DNA of 64,000 nt from Dermanyssus gallinae (taxonomy: Eukaryota > Arthropoda > Arachnida > Mesostigmata > Dermanyssidae): NCBI GenBank assembly GCA_003439945.1, contig QVRM01000313.1:976495-1040494 (forward strand), read 5' to 3'. The notes below the pieces were generated by a model. The model saw only the letters and a program-made list of their open reading frames with translations. It made no database searches and was not told the DNA's origin. Of the stretch, positions 35,328 through 46,034 are shown piece after piece. The stretch's first letter is position 1. Every line of letters starts with the position of its first letter. Made by a program: the position numbers and the translations under genes.

Positions 35328-35402
35328 AAAGAGGTCTTCGCAGCCCTTACTGCCTAGATATTGCGAGAGGTCTTCGCAGCCCTTACTGCCTAGATTTTGC
35401 GC
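35328..35402 (+). repeat. Two tandem units of 36-37 bp
   Basis: GAGGTCTTCGCAGCCC then TTACTGCCTAGAT occurs at 35329 and 35366. It lies beyond the poly(A) signal of CD36-like copy B. Confidence 0.85.
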
Positions 35403-35600
35403 TTCAATATCGTCCGACGAGTATCCTTTTAAATACAAGAAATGTATACATTTATACAAATTATATAGTGACTAAAGTGTATTAGTTATGGCCTAGCACT
35501 GACTATGCCAACAAGTTAGTTACGATAGCTTACGTACACAGTCTTTGTATACAACCAAGCCGTAAAGACATAATTATGGAGTTTAAGTTAGAAACGGATG

Positions 35601-35606
35601 TTTATT
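35601..35606 (-). promoter_or_regulatory. Poly(A) signal AATAAA of CD36-like copy B
   Basis: TTTATT on the + strand is AATAAA on the - strand, about 100 bases after the stop codon at 35708-35710. The position is right for a 3' UTR end. Confidence 0.5.
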
Positions 35607-35707
35607 CTAAGCGCTCGGAGGCAGTCTTATGAACAAGAACTCTACGCTTACAAAACGCTATTAAACGGGCAGATCAATATGAAATTGATGTCGATAGACG
35701 TCCTTTC

Positions 35708-36124
35708 TCAGGCATTACGAGTGCATGGTAACATACCGCCCTCCTCTTGATCAGGTGTAGCCGCCTTTTCCTGCTTTTGGCTTCGGCAGGCCGGTCCGAT
35801 GGAAGTGGACGCTTCCGCAGTTTTAGATGGTGGTTCACCTTCGTCGGGTGGCCTTTCGGGCGATGGTGACCTAGACGATACTGTAGACCAACTGGAGCTT
35901 GCGGGGGAAAAATCATCAGAGCTGTCATCATCCGAGGACGAGCTCTGCTCCTCCATTTGAAGCCGGAGTTTCTCCATGACCCACTCGGGGATGGTCACCC
36001 CCAGATCGTCTAGATCACCTTCCCGTATTTTAAAATATACGGGCAGGCCGGCCGGCAGCCTCGCCCTTAAGGCGCGCCGCCTCTGCTCTCGGCGAAGGTC
36101 CTCCTCCGGCTCCGACGATAATTC
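35708..36124 (-). CDS. CD36-like copy B, last exon: acidic/serine-rich cytoplasmic tail
   Basis: Acceptor AG at 36126-36125 (TTACTAAG). Phase 0 continues from the transmembrane exon. It encodes a charged start (ELSSEPEEDLRREQRRRALR), then LDDLGVTIPEWVMEKLRLQM, then EEQSSSSDDDSSDD and SPSPERPPDEGEPP, to a stop at 35708-35710. The SSSSDDDSSDD stretch is a run of casein kinase 2-type sites. Exon identity is supported by frame and splice site only; such a tail is not usual for the family. Confidence 0.65.
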   Translation of the reverse strand, partial: ELSSEPEEDLRREQRRRALRARLPAGLPVYFKIREGDLDDLGVTIPEWVMEKLRLQMEEQSSSSDDDSSDDFSPASSSWSTVSSRSPSPERPPDEGEPPSKTAEASTSIGPACRSQKQEKAATPDQEEGGMLPCTRNA

Positions 36125-39100
36125 CTTAGTAATGAGTAATCAAATTATATATAAATTTAAAAGGCTTTATTATAACTGCATTAAACCGTTGCATAGTAGG
36201 GGGTTGAGGAGTTCATTAGCGTTAACTAAACTTACCTCTGTTGGAATATCATCGGGGGTATGGGGTTTTTCTGCCTCGTCAAGATCCAAACAGTTGACAG
36301 GCCCCAGGAGAAGAACGCTTGCTCCGAAAAGCAGTGCGGTGACCACTAAGCTAATGGCGCAAGCAGCTGCCACCCAGCCCGCAAAGAAAAGCCACGTTTT
36401 TACAGCGTCCACCATCTCTTGTTTGCTTTCCGGTCGTGTGGACTAAACCAACAAAATAATAAATTATTGTATTGAAGCACCTTTGACCTCGTTTCTCCGC
36501 AAAAAAAATCCTTCATCACATATACGATGAATAGCTATACACCGCAATTATTACGCAACAATTAATAGAAGAAGCAACATGAATTATATTCATGCAAACA
36601 TTTCGCTCGTGATAACATTTGGGATTCGTTTTAAGCTTTGTCCGAGCATAGATGTAATATTTAATTTATACCTAAAGAAAAGTCGCCGAAAGGCAGCAAC
36701 CTGAGTAAGTACTTACAATTTCTTGCCAGAAAATCGGATAAATGACCTCGGGCAGCGTTTCATTTTGAAGCGGGATGATTACTATGCTCAGCTGACTCCG
36801 CAGCCTCTTGTCTACCACAACTCCAGAAGCCTAAAATTGTAACATCGACATTATAACATGCAGGTCGCTCACATGTCAATCCGATCATAAGAATCATTAT
36901 TTTTTATTTTTTTTAGATACGCACTCTCTAAGATAAGAATTATTATAGTACTGCTATAAACCTGCATACTTGTTAACAGTAAGCAATGGGCCATGAACGT
37001 CGCATCCGAAATTTCATCTGACAGCGGACGAAGCGGGCAATGGCCCAGAAACTCCACCTGAAGGCTGTAATCTTTGTTTTATATATATTGTTGTATTTAT
37101 TTATATAACTTTTTATGTTAGCACTTTGGAGTGAACGTGTTGTCAGGGGTTCTCTAACCCAGGATTAGCCCAGTTCAACAATGTGCCCCGAACAGATGCA
37201 GCATTCCTCTGACGCAAAAATTCCGATGCTCTCGAGTCTCACGTAGAAAGGTTAAGGCATCTGCCCACGCGGTGAATCAAATTCAGTGTATGGTCCGCCC
37301 ATTGTTTTAAATGCCAACGGACAAAATTGGTGCGGATAACCAACGTCAGAGTATTTCCTACATTTGTTAGTCTCTGCTAACCTGGACGCATGGCCTGCCT
37401 GGTCCGCTCCTGCACCGCCCATCGAAGGGGCTAGTGAGTCTGTTACAGTTGCGTTTCAAACAAGCATGCGGCCACGCTCAAAGGAGGATAGAGTAAGGCC
37501 GTCAGGCCTTTCTCCAGTGCCATCGACTACCACTCAACGGGACCGAGTTTGATACCCAAGTGGGGGCGCATATATTTTTTGTTTTTTTTTAAATCATATT
37601 TTCCTTTTCTGGGTTTTCGTCACTCGCAGTCGTGCTGCGATGTCGGACGAGGCCAATTGGAGAAAACCCCCGGATAGCCTAGATATATCTAGGCTGCGGA
37701 GCAATTCGCGTGTGGCCGGTAACATTGTGTCATGTAGCGTGCCAACTTCTGCTGAACAAGTAGATGACTCGAGCTCTAGCGCAACGATGGATGCGTCGAA
37801 ATGTGGTGGTGAATTGTCTTCGGGTGTCGCCGGGTTGGCAGCCGCGCCAGACGCTTCCCCTAGAAGCAATACTGTCTTTGGCACCAAACGGAGAAAGTGT
37901 TCGCTTACCGAAGCCGGAAACGACGGACAGCCAGAGACTCACCCTGAAGATGGCTTTTCCGTAGTGTTCAAGTTTTATTGAAGGTCGCTTTAAACAACGA
38001 CATTGAGGCCTGGCACTCACTGTTTTCTTTCGCGCCGGTGGTGCTTGCCCTTCCGCAAATTCAAAACGACACGCGTTCTCTCACAGTGATTATCAAAAAG
38101 AACCTTCGCGATTTTTCGCAAGGTTTGAGGATTCGGGCGTATGCTATGCACCGTTCGAACACTTACTATACTAACTCTAGATGATACAATTATCACTACA
38201 AAGATCACAGTCAAGCCTCTCTTAGTAATCGATTTTGCGGGAGCCAACACGAAACACGACCGTACTCCACCGCATCAAACAGCGAAAAAAGGCTGCAATC
38301 TTAAAAGCTCTCTTACTACGTTTCGGGCGATGTGGAGCACACCATCAATTGCTACAAGGCTACCGGCACACCAGTGGTGCGCGGCGCTAGCAGACCACGC
38401 GAGTCTAGCTGCCATACTAACAATGCGGGTAAAGAGCAGCTCTAAGCTATACGGTTGTTGAGATAATTCGATTGAGGTTGAGGAACTGCGCGTGCATATT
38501 TTCAGCGCCTCTCACCTCTAGTCTGGTTTTGCATGTGACAGTTGCCTCGTCTGGACCAGATACATTCAGATACATTGTTCATGGCTATTATCACCTGGTC
38601 TATTTGCACAAGAGGTTGCACGATGAGTACACTGAGTGAGTCTGTCGACTGAGCTCTCAGGCGTGTACTAAGTGTCATGCGTCTACCTGCCTGGCACTTG
38701 CGAATATCACACTGCCTCTCACGAGTAAAATACCATGCCGAGAGCAGCTGTCAACTAACTTATATATTTTTAAGTGCGTTTTATTGATAACATGTGCGAT
38801 GATCATGACTTTTTTCCGTACAGCTAAAACTGTATAATGTTATATGCGTACTCAATATATGTGAAATGTAATGGCGAAACAAGCGTAATATGCCAAGTAG
38901 TCCAGTAAGGTTAGTCAGATCATTGAAACAGTATCCAACCGATATAGTGCGCTAGGCATTAGATATATAAGAAGAGCTGCCGTCAACTCTTTTACTGTGC
39001 CCCTTTTTCTTTCTTTTCCACATACTGTCGTACGAAACAATGTAATTACGTTGAGCGAGGTAACCGCATAGTGGTTTCCGAATAAATATCGGCCTTGTAA

Positions 39101-42100
39101 TTGAGTTTAATAACTAATATTGATTTAAACGTTTGTTGTTTTTACTTTTCCAGCGCGCGTCATGGATGGCTTAACCTCACAAGTAGTTGTAGTGGTAATA
39201 AAAAATGTGTGATTAAACAAACTCGTAACTTACCAGCCACTGTTTGCCAGTATCGAAAGGGCACCAGACATAAGTCTGCTAAACGTTCTGTCTATGTTAC
39301 TGATACGATGATCACACATTAAACTTACGGCATGAACATCAATGAAAGGCCTGTGCTTTCTCTCGTTTGGCCTAAGACCGTCGATGTGGGAAAAAAGTGC
39401 AGGGCTTCCGTAAAGAAAATGCGGGAGGCTGAGTACGGTCGGTAAGAAAATCTGCAGTCCAAGGAAGGTGTTACTTATGTCAAGCGTTCCGTTCGCGTGT
39501 GTCGGTCGAATGGTTTTGCACCTGCGGTCAATATATCGCACATATTGTTATTACAAAAACCTAGTACAGCGCAGCTGTCTGTAGTTGATTTGCTTACCTA
39601 CCTGTCTTAAAATAAATTTTAACAAACAACTGGTGCAGCAACCTCAAAAAATTTATTAAAATGACAATTGTTGATTTGCTTACCTACCTGTCTTAAAATG
39701 AATTTTAACAAACAACTGGTGCAGCTACCTCAAAAAATTTATTAAAATGACATTTAAGTGTTACAGCGAGATGTAATTAACTATCAACACTAGGGCTTGT
39801 GGGGAGCGCTACCAGTCGAGCTTATCTTCGAGGCAGCCCCTCATTGTGCCCATTATTGCTGCCGCATTGCCGCGTTGAACTGCCAGCGATAGTCGCTGAA
39901 GTAGAAACTCAAGTGCTCTTTTTTCCCCTGTCGCCAGTTCAAGTTATTTGCCAATCTTCTGTAAAAGCGACCATGCCTTAGGGCCGGGCCCCCCGAGTGT
40001 CTCGAATACTAGCGGCACGAAAATGAACTCGTTGGCGAGCTGGGCATATTTGTTGGTCTTTAGACGCTCAGCCTTGCGTGCTGCGGAGCCAGCGGAAGAT
40101 GCACTGGCCTCCAGGTTCGACGGGGCGAGCGTGTCGGTGATAGTCGCATCCCAAACAAGCGTCTTTCCCCTTTCACAGGGGATAAGGGTGAGACCGTCTG
40201 GTCTCTTTCCATCGCTTCTCAGGAGGCCGGCGGGCATGCACGGTATTAGAGCGGATCTGAAAGCCCTGGCTGTAATCTCATTAACCTTGCTATGACGGCT
40301 TTGGCGTCCTTCGCTTCTACTGCAGGACAACCCGTGAGTCCCCCAGATGTCTACCTGTGTTCCACACGGACACCGGTGTTCCTCGGTTAGCCTTGTCCCC
40401 AACCGCAAACCAATGCACAGACGAAAGCTTTTGTGATCTAGTAAAGTGCCTAGGTTTGAGGAGGGGATGGCTTGGAGCCATTTGCTAGCTCCTTTCTGGA
40501 CGACCGCACGTAGTCGGGCTTTGTCTGCCATGGTTAGTGCGTCAGAGAGCAAGCGCTGGTACTTCATGGAGACGATGAGGTCGTCATAGGACCTCTGCAG
40601 GTGTTTGTTTGTCTCCGGGAGTAGGCCTGCGAGGTTCTTGAACTTCGTATCCGCAACTTCTTTGGTGTCCTGGAAAGCCTGCAGGGCCATAGGTGGGCTG
40701 ATGTGCCGAACAATGCTCTCTGAGGCGTGTAATGATGAAGCGTGGCAGCTCGCTGCTAGGTCTGCTGTAGAACAAATCCCCAGGCCTCCGAATCTAAGTG
40801 GGAGAGTAGCTTGAGCCCAGTTGTTGTCGGCCAAAGTAAGACTAAGAAGATCACTAAGGCTGATCCTTAGGCTTTCATCCAGGTCCCGAAGAAGATCTTA
40901 CTTTGATCCGACGTCCGTGTTGCGGAGGATATGGACGATTCTTGCTGAGCCCAGGGACGATTTCAATAGGTGATACGCGCTGTGGGGACTGAGCAGGTTT
41001 AGCCGGGTTAGACGGGAGCGGAGGCTCTCTATCCTACCTGCGAGTTCCGGACGAATGGCGGCAGACCCCACTGGGGACCCCAGGAGCGTCATGTCTGCTG
41101 CCTCGACGAGTTTGCACCCGGGAAGAAGAGCCTCCAAGGCGGATAGGTTAGGGTAACCTTTGTAGATAAGCTCGCACTTCTCGGAGTTGAGCTCAAGCCC
41201 ACTCTTCAGTCCGAAGTCAGCAACTCTCTTGATGTCTGCTAGTACTACAGGTGCTTCTCCTCCAATAGTGCCGTCGTCTAGGTACCAGAGGTTTAAGGGA
41301 GACTGGATAGAATCGACCAGTTCCTTAATGGCTAAACAAAACAGTGGCGGACCAAGGGGGTCTCCCTGCTGTACGCCGCTGCATGAGAAAATCGTCTTAT
41401 CATCAAGTGAAAGCTCCGACCTGGATCTGTAGGCTTGGTCAACCAGGAGGGCCGCCTCTGGCCAATCGACTAGAACTGTTATCAGTACGTGGTCACGACG
41501 GATCTGGTTAAAGGTGTTCTTGAAATCGAGTTTGGCGACTATGAAATTGTTGGGTGCGCTAGCGACGAAAGCTCTTGTAGTGTGGACTACGGCTTCGATG
41601 CCGTTGGGCGTAGTGAAGCCAAGCTGGTGAGCTCCAAGCTTCTCGCGCACCAAATCTGCTCCTAGTTTCACTGTGATCTTTGCCGCAATTCTGCGGAAAA
41701 CTGAGGAGATGACGATTGGGCGAAGCGACCCACTCGGCTTTTTTATTGCGATGAGGCGTCCCCCAAAAAGAATAGGGCGGATGGCCTCAGGGACTGTGCC
41801 ACTTCTGATGATGTCCACCTAGGTCCTTTTTCCGATTTTCCTAGGTCACGCAGTAAACGGCTGCCAATATTTGCGTTAGTTGTGGCAAGGAGGTCTCTGA
41901 GATGGCGCGGCCGTAAGCCGTCCATACCTGAAGTGGACCCCGCCGGAAAGGTCCACACAGCCTCGCGGAGCAGTTCTGCACTGGTGATAGGTGGATCGGC
42001 GTACGGTGGTCTTGGAGGCAGGTCGAGGTCGGCCGGTTCTCTAGGATGTTTCGAAGTCATTTCCGTGTACGCATCGGCTGCGCAGACCGGGTTCCCCACA

Positions 42101-45100
42101 GAAAGCAAAGCTCTCGCGGCGCCTCCGATGTCACCTTCGCCTAGCAGCTTAGTTGCTCGCCTGGCGGCAGCTTCATCGTCGTTACGTTGCTTGTTCCGAT
42201 GCGCCCTTGGGACCGATTCGAATGGGGGCTCACGGCCTGATCTGTGGTCTTCAATTCTGTCTCTGATGAATGTAGCCCAAGTGAGATTGTTCCGCTTTCA
42301 GGATGGGGTTCTAAGCACTGTATGCGCAAACAACAGTAGGCTGGCCCAGCTGCATGTGTCGTTGTTAAGGTGCACTAGAGAAAGTGTGTCGGCCAGCGCT
42401 GCGGCCACTGCAGGCCGGGCGCTTTTGGGGATTGTGTCTAGTCGTTTGTATGCCTTTGTGTACTCGACAAGTTTGTTGCGCTGGTGGGTGCCATCGATGT
42501 CGTCGACGGGGTAGCTGGCGGGGGGTAGGAGTGAGCGATTGGTGTCCGAGTGCGCTGCCGTCATATGCCGTTTGATTCCCCTGCTTGTAAAGCTCTTTTG
42601 GCAATGCGTGCAAACAACTCTGTTATTGAGAGGAGCGGGGGTTAGACTACACGTACCCGGCCCGAGGCTGGACTGGTAGTCCGCCTGCGGGGGGTCGTCC
42701 GAGTGGCTCGGACCGGCCTTATTCCTGGAGGCGTCTTGGGGCATGGCGCTTAGGACCAACGGGTTTCTTACTTCGAAAGCTGATAACAGCCTGATGACTG
42801 GACCCAGAAGATTGGCAAGGTTACATGAATATTAATGTAATAATAGAGAGATTATTTCTAAAGATTCGGAGTTTTGAGAGATAGCATACGAATATTTGCA
42901 TTAAAACTCTTAAATAACGAGTTTTTAAACGGAGGTTACTCTAAGTTTTTTTCATTAGTTTAGCCTAAAAATTTAAGAAACGTTTGAAGACTTTCATAGC
43001 GTGGAAACCAATGTTAGGTTAGGACCTGTGAATAGCATCGTGAATACGTTAGGACGTACAATATTGTAGAGTCAGCATCTATCGAAGAAACAATTTTCTA
43101 CAGTATTATGCTTCAAGCTAGACAACATAACATTTTACTTCAAGCTAGGTAAAACATAAAATAGGGCGCACGTTTCTGACAAGCCGCTAAAATCTTGGTT
43201 GCCAACAAAACGGGCTACTGGTTCGTAGCCATAGTTGTATTGTTTTTGAAGGCGCAGCTTCCATGGTACGCGGAGGATAGGCTCAAACACATCCACGGTT
43301 GCTGGCGCCCTGCTGAAAGCAGAAAGAAAATTGCTGCCTGCAACTGAAAAAAATGTATGGCTTAGATAAAGTGATGTCGGCGTGACCGTCGGCATGACCT
43401 ATGAAGGTGCAAGTGCACTAATCATAGTTCTCATTTACCGGTTCGATCCCTGTTGTCGCTGAAATTTAATTTAAGCGATGCTCGTTTGGAATAGATATAA
43501 ACAATTCTATAATCTATTCCAAACGATAGTTTTATCTAGTCAATAGCTGATAGGGAAGCCCTAATTATCTCAACGTATTCGAGTCTAAGTACGCGATTTT
43601 TTAGATTTGGTTAAATCTATGATGAATAGATTATATATACAATAGCTCTATAGCTATTTGCCTAGCAAATAGCCGAATTTGCACATGCAAATCTGAATCG
43701 CATTATACTATCATTTGAGAACAATTGTAAGACACACATTTACTTACAAATTAATTAAAACGCCTTTTTTATGTTTATGCAGTCCGCATAAGAAAAAGAT
43801 GCTTCAGAGTTCAGTAAAATTAGTTGTTACACATTTTTATGCGTGATTGTTACAGTTTTACTTAATTCAATGTAAAGCAGAAGCAACATGATAATCTGGA
43901 TACTGAATCATATCCAAATGATCGTGTTGCCTGAGCAATTTAGAATGGGGCAACGCCAGTTTTTCACTTGTCTACTCTGATTCTTCTAGTTTTCACGAGA
44001 CACAGTTACGATCCCTACGGTATTCAATAATATACTTATATTATGTATTCTATAATACAACTTACATTTTCCAGTTAGGTTGCTGCATGATACTTCATAG
44101 TTAGGCAGATATCTAAAAATAAATATAATTTGTTCTTTAGCATGTGTATATTTGAAGTATTTGTTCATTAGCTAGTTGTGCGTATACTTGACGTATGAAA
44201 AAAGTTACCTTACTGGCATCATTTTGGAACAATAACACAGTAAATAATTGTGTACAAAGCTGGGTCGAACAGAGCTGCGCGATAATTTGTAGATGATTTT
44301 GCTTTAAGAGTAGAAAAACTGCTAAAAACGCTAGCCATTTTGAAAACCCTCCTTCTGGGAAGAACTCACGTCAGAGGCGTCCTCCTCAATTACCTGCTCG
44401 CAGCGGCAAGTGTTGAAGACTTACAAACATACTAGATCCTGAATCATCTCCATCCCCTCAGACATCGAACTGCGTTGCACTAATATCCTTAGCCTAGTCA
44501 TGTGCTTTTGCTTAATGAGGTATGGATTTGGCTCTAATGAAGCTAACACGGTTGCCTTGTTTTTAATCAAATCTGCTTAAAGTCTTCCCCATCCCTTCAC
44601 ACACTGAATTACTACCCTAAGCATAGGTGAGAATATTAAGCCTTTGCTTTTTGGACAATAAAAATGTATTTATTTTTACTGTATTTTGCTTTTGTTTTTA
44701 AGAGCTTTCTCAGGGTGGAACCATAATGCATTGGGTGAGACTGCAAAGCTGCCCAAATCTGTTTAAATGTTTTTCTATGCAGCTGCAATATTTTATTGCA
44801 TCAATCACTTCTGTCTCTATCAAGCCAGATCAAAGTGTTCAAGCATATGCTTAAACACGTGGACTGTTCATTAAACGCGGTTTATTGGGCTCGGTTTCAT
44901 CTCTTACTGGCAATAAACGGTCGAATTGTTAAATTAATTTGGCTTCGAGGTAGCTTAACATCTGAACTTCTGCTAAAGAGTTTTGAAAATGCAGATGGAC
45001 ACAGCTACTTGGTCGAAAGGTTGCAGTTACGAATTATTTATCTACCGAATAGCTCATCACCCAACCTGCCTGCTTACCATAAAAATAATAGCGGCAGCGA

Positions 45101-46034
45101 GAAAGCATTTCGAACGCCTACTTTTGTCAAGGTAGCCTGCAAGCAATGTTTATAGTTCAGAACTCCAGCTTAATACATGGATTTTTAACGGATAACGCTT
45201 TTAATGTGCACGCACATAGTCCGTTAACAAAATTGCAATATATCTGTTTTTATTTGTAAAGACGCTTCTGTTATAATAAGTGTCTGTCCAATACCTTAAC
45301 ATTATTATTATAAAGACTGCTACTTACGTATTGCCACCAAAGGTGATAATCTGATTGACGGACTCGGGCTTCGTGCTAATGGTAAAATTTTCGGAGGTTG
45401 AGTTTAACTTTCCAAACCACGAAAATGTCTTGTTATTCACCAATGCCAAGTTGTAACGAGCTTTATCTGCGTTCTTGAACCTGCACCAAAATATATGGTT
45501 CCAGTACATAGACATTTGTGGAAAGCAGAGTATATATTCAAATTAAGAGCATACTATTTATTCAAGAACTAAGTATATACTTAAATCAAAAGCAAATTAT
45601 ATTTTTAAATTCTAAACTGTTGCCGGCTAAATGCATAAGAAACAGAAAGCGTCACTTTCTGTCCAATCCGCTACACGACATGTGCGCAATTATTAAACGG
45701 TACTCCAGAGTCCGCCAAAGCAACAAAGTATATACCAGCAACTACCTTACCGTAATTGTAGAAACCGCAATCTGGAAGTTAACTACTAAGGCTGGAGGAT
45801 TGACACACTTACCCATCAAAGAAGTATTGACGGATGCTGACGTTCATAAAAATATTCTCATTCTCACTTCTCGTCGTATTCATGTGAGTTGTGAGAAACA
45901 GGACCGTGAAGTCTAACGTCGTTATTACGTCGTCTAAGGTGCCATTTGACATGGTCGCCTCAAAATAAAAGTGGGTGTACTCCTCAAACGAAACACTATC
46001 ACTCGACCAATCGATAGACTTTGTCGTGTCCATT
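35708..46034 (-). CDS. CD36 / class B scavenger receptor-like gene, copy B (8 exons, 3'-complete)
   Basis: Complement of join 35708..36124, 36236..36442, 36717..36830, 39329..39521, 43172..43337, 44066..44112, 45328..45480, 45813..46034. All introns are GT-AG (one donor is GTGCGC) and the frame is open through to the stop, giving about 505 residues without the N-terminus. Family hallmarks in order: VSFEEYTHFYFEATMSNGTL, ESVNQIITFGG, LSAFSRAPATVDVFEP, LQKQYNYGYEPVARF, TVLSLPHFLYGSP, GLRPNERKHR, VIYPIFW, then one C-terminal transmembrane segment. CD36 proteins bind lipids or microbes outside the cell. The cytoplasmic tail is about 150 residues, far longer than the 10-40 usual in the family. Introns hold RLE insertions (37110-38200 and 39585-42760). 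No N-terminal exons were found up to 47.8 kb. It points tail to tail with copy A. Confidence 0.85.
36236..36442 (-). CDS. CD36-like copy B, transmembrane exon
   Basis: Acceptor AG 36444-36443 (GTTTAG), donor GTAAGT 36235-36230. 69 codons in phase 0. After STRPESKQEMVDAVKT comes a hydrophobic stretch of about 30 residues (WLFFAGWVAAACAISLVV, TALLFGASVLLLG), the C-terminal anchor expected right after the IFWxE strand. It ends in an acidic juxtamembrane part, DLDEAEKPHTPDD. Confidence 0.8.
36717..36830 (-). CDS. CD36-like copy B, IYPIFW exon
   Basis: Acceptor AG 36832-36831, donor GTAAGT 36716-36711. 38 codons in phase 0: ASGVVVDKRLRSQLSIVIIP then LQNETLPEVIYPIFWQEI. Same length and phase as copy A exon 12167-12280. 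Confidence 0.85.
37110..37545 (-). mobile_element. Family RLE copy 5, sense 3' segment of an insertion with inverted 5' part
   Basis: Read on the - strand: ERPDGLTL, FERGRMLVWNATVTDSLAPS, GAGADQAGHASRLAETNKCR, KYSDVGYPHQFCPLAF, then the family 3' UTR with CACTCCAAAGTGCTAACATA. The 5' end of this segment meets the 5' end of an RLE segment on the + strand (from 37570). Confidence 0.75.
37570..38130 (+). mobile_element. Family RLE copy 5, inverted 5' segment (ORF1 start joined to ORF2 start)
   Basis: The open stretch 37640-37981 starts MSDEANWRKPPDSLDISRLR, has FGTKRRKCSLTEAGND and ends HPEDGFSVV. This matches the basic then acidic start of ORF1 in copy 1 (KRRRQG...SGDDGFTVV, 3747-3831). Right after, in another frame, LNNDIEAWHSLFSFAPVVLA and NDTRSLTVIIKKN (37984-38106) match ORF2 of copy 1 (DNDDAAAWLGFFSFAPVVLR, 5398-5460). 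About 1.5 kb of the element is missing at the join. Its upstream 70 bases are likely 5' UTR. Confidence 0.7.
38131..39328. other. Intron of CD36-like copy B, no other feature recognised
   Basis: Mixed and AT-rich sequence with no recognised repeat or coding similarity, ending at the donor of the SLPHF exon. Confidence 0.4.
39329..39521 (-). CDS. CD36-like copy B, SLPHF exon
   Basis: Acceptor AG 39523-39522 (GACCGCAG), donor GTAAGT 39328-39323. It encodes CKTIRPTHANGTLDIS, then LPTVLSLPHFLYGSP, IDGLRPNERKHRPF, IDVHA. It aligns with copy A exon 11409-11613 but is 12 bp shorter and lacks the CFC of copy A, keeping one Cys. Confidence 0.87.
39585..39750 (-). repeat. Two tandem 3' UTR units of about 80 bp (RLE copy 6)
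   Basis: TTGATTTGCTTACCTACCTG followed by TCTTAAAAT...CAACTGGTGCAG occurs at 39587 and 39671 with about 96% identity. On the - strand the units follow the ORF2 stop and contain AATAAATTTTTTGAGG. Tandem repeats at the 3' end are common in non-LTR elements. Confidence 0.85.
39809..42742 (-). pseudogene. RLE copy 6 ORF2: C2H2 finger, YLDD reverse transcriptase, restriction-like endonuclease
   Basis: Starts MPQDASRNKAGP at 42742. A full C2H2 finger CTHCQKSFTSRGIKRHMTAA with final H lies at about 42610-42545. The RT has FGGRLIAIKKPSGSLRPIVI, VAKLDFKNTFNQIRRDHVLI (motif A), GVQQGDPLGPPLFCLAIKE (motif B) and LWYLDDGTIGGEAP (motif C, aspartates kept). The endonuclease has CPCGTQVDIWGTHGLSCS, KRPDGLTLIPCERGKTLVWD, KTNKYAQLANEF and RLSLAVQRGNAAAIMGTM near the end. 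Lesions: a stop near 42298, a frame change near 41815, a stop at 40898 and one near 39944. Coding then continues to a stop at 39809-39811, so about 975 codons. Confidence 0.83.
42766..43171. other. Intron of CD36-like copy B, nothing else recognised
   Basis: AT-rich. It contains the short repeat TTCAAGCTAGACAACATAAC / TTCAAGCTAGGTAAAACATA near 43111-43160. Confidence 0.4.
43172..43337 (-). CDS. CD36-like copy B, LSAF...PVARF exon
   Basis: Acceptor AG 43339-43338 (CAGTTGCAG), donor GTGCGC 43171-43166, a weak but GT donor that joins in frame to CKTIRP. Translation: SNFLSAFSRAPATVDVFEPI, LRVPWKLRLQKQYNYGYEPV, ARFVGNQDFSGLSE. It starts in the same phase as copy A exon 10903-11083. Confidence 0.82.
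43338..44065. other. Intron of CD36-like copy B
   Basis: AT-rich, no gene recognised. A palindromic pair, GTTTGGAATAGAT with ATCTATTCCAAAC, lies at 43487-43525. Confidence 0.4.
44066..44112 (-). CDS. CD36-like copy B, 47-bp mini-exon
   Basis: Acceptor AG 44114-44113 (TTATTTTTAG), donor GTAAGT 44065-44060. It encodes YLPNYEVSCSNLTGK and fits both neighbouring phases. It matches copy A mini-exon 10817-10857, including the Cys. Confidence 0.7.
44113..45327. other. Intron of CD36-like copy B
   Basis: No repeat or gene recognised. An open + strand stretch of 119 codons at 44796-45155 shows no familiar motif and is probably chance. Confidence 0.4.
45328..45480 (-). CDS. CD36-like copy B, VNQII exon
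   Basis: Acceptor AG 45482-45481 (TTTGGTGCAG), donor GTAAGT 45327-45322. It encodes FKNADKARYNLALVNNKTFS, WFGKLNSTSENFTISTKPES, VNQIITFGGNT. Phases equal those of copy A exon 505-651. NST, NFT and NKT are likely glycosylation sites, in line with the heavily glycosylated CD36 ectodomain. Confidence 0.78.
45813..46034 (-). CDS. CD36-like copy B, first exon found
   Basis: Acceptor AG 46036-46035 (TTTATTTTTAG), donor GTAAGT 45812-45807. It encodes WSSDSVSFEEYTHFYFEATM, SNGTLDDVITTLDFTVLFLT, and ends FMNVSIRQYFFDG. This is the CD36 segment with VSFxxxxxFxFxxxxSxGxxDDxVxxxN. The upstream phase (one base) means that further 5' exons must exist beyond 46036. Confidence 0.8.

Larger units (their letters stand above)
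39585..42765 (-). mobile_element. Family RLE retrotransposon, copy 6 (best preserved ORF2)
   Basis: A 3.2-kb copy in the intron of CD36-like copy B, in the same orientation as the gene. It contains all of ORF2 and the 3' UTR and seems to lack ORF1. Only a few lesions interrupt ORF2. Its 3' UTR differs from the CACTCCAAAGTGCTAACATA type of copies 3, 4, 5 and 7, so it is a separate subfamily. Confidence 0.82.

Noticed and set aside
44796..45155. 119-codon open frame on the + strand
   Set aside because: It lies in an intron of CD36-like copy B on the opposite strand, with no recognisable motif or splice signals.
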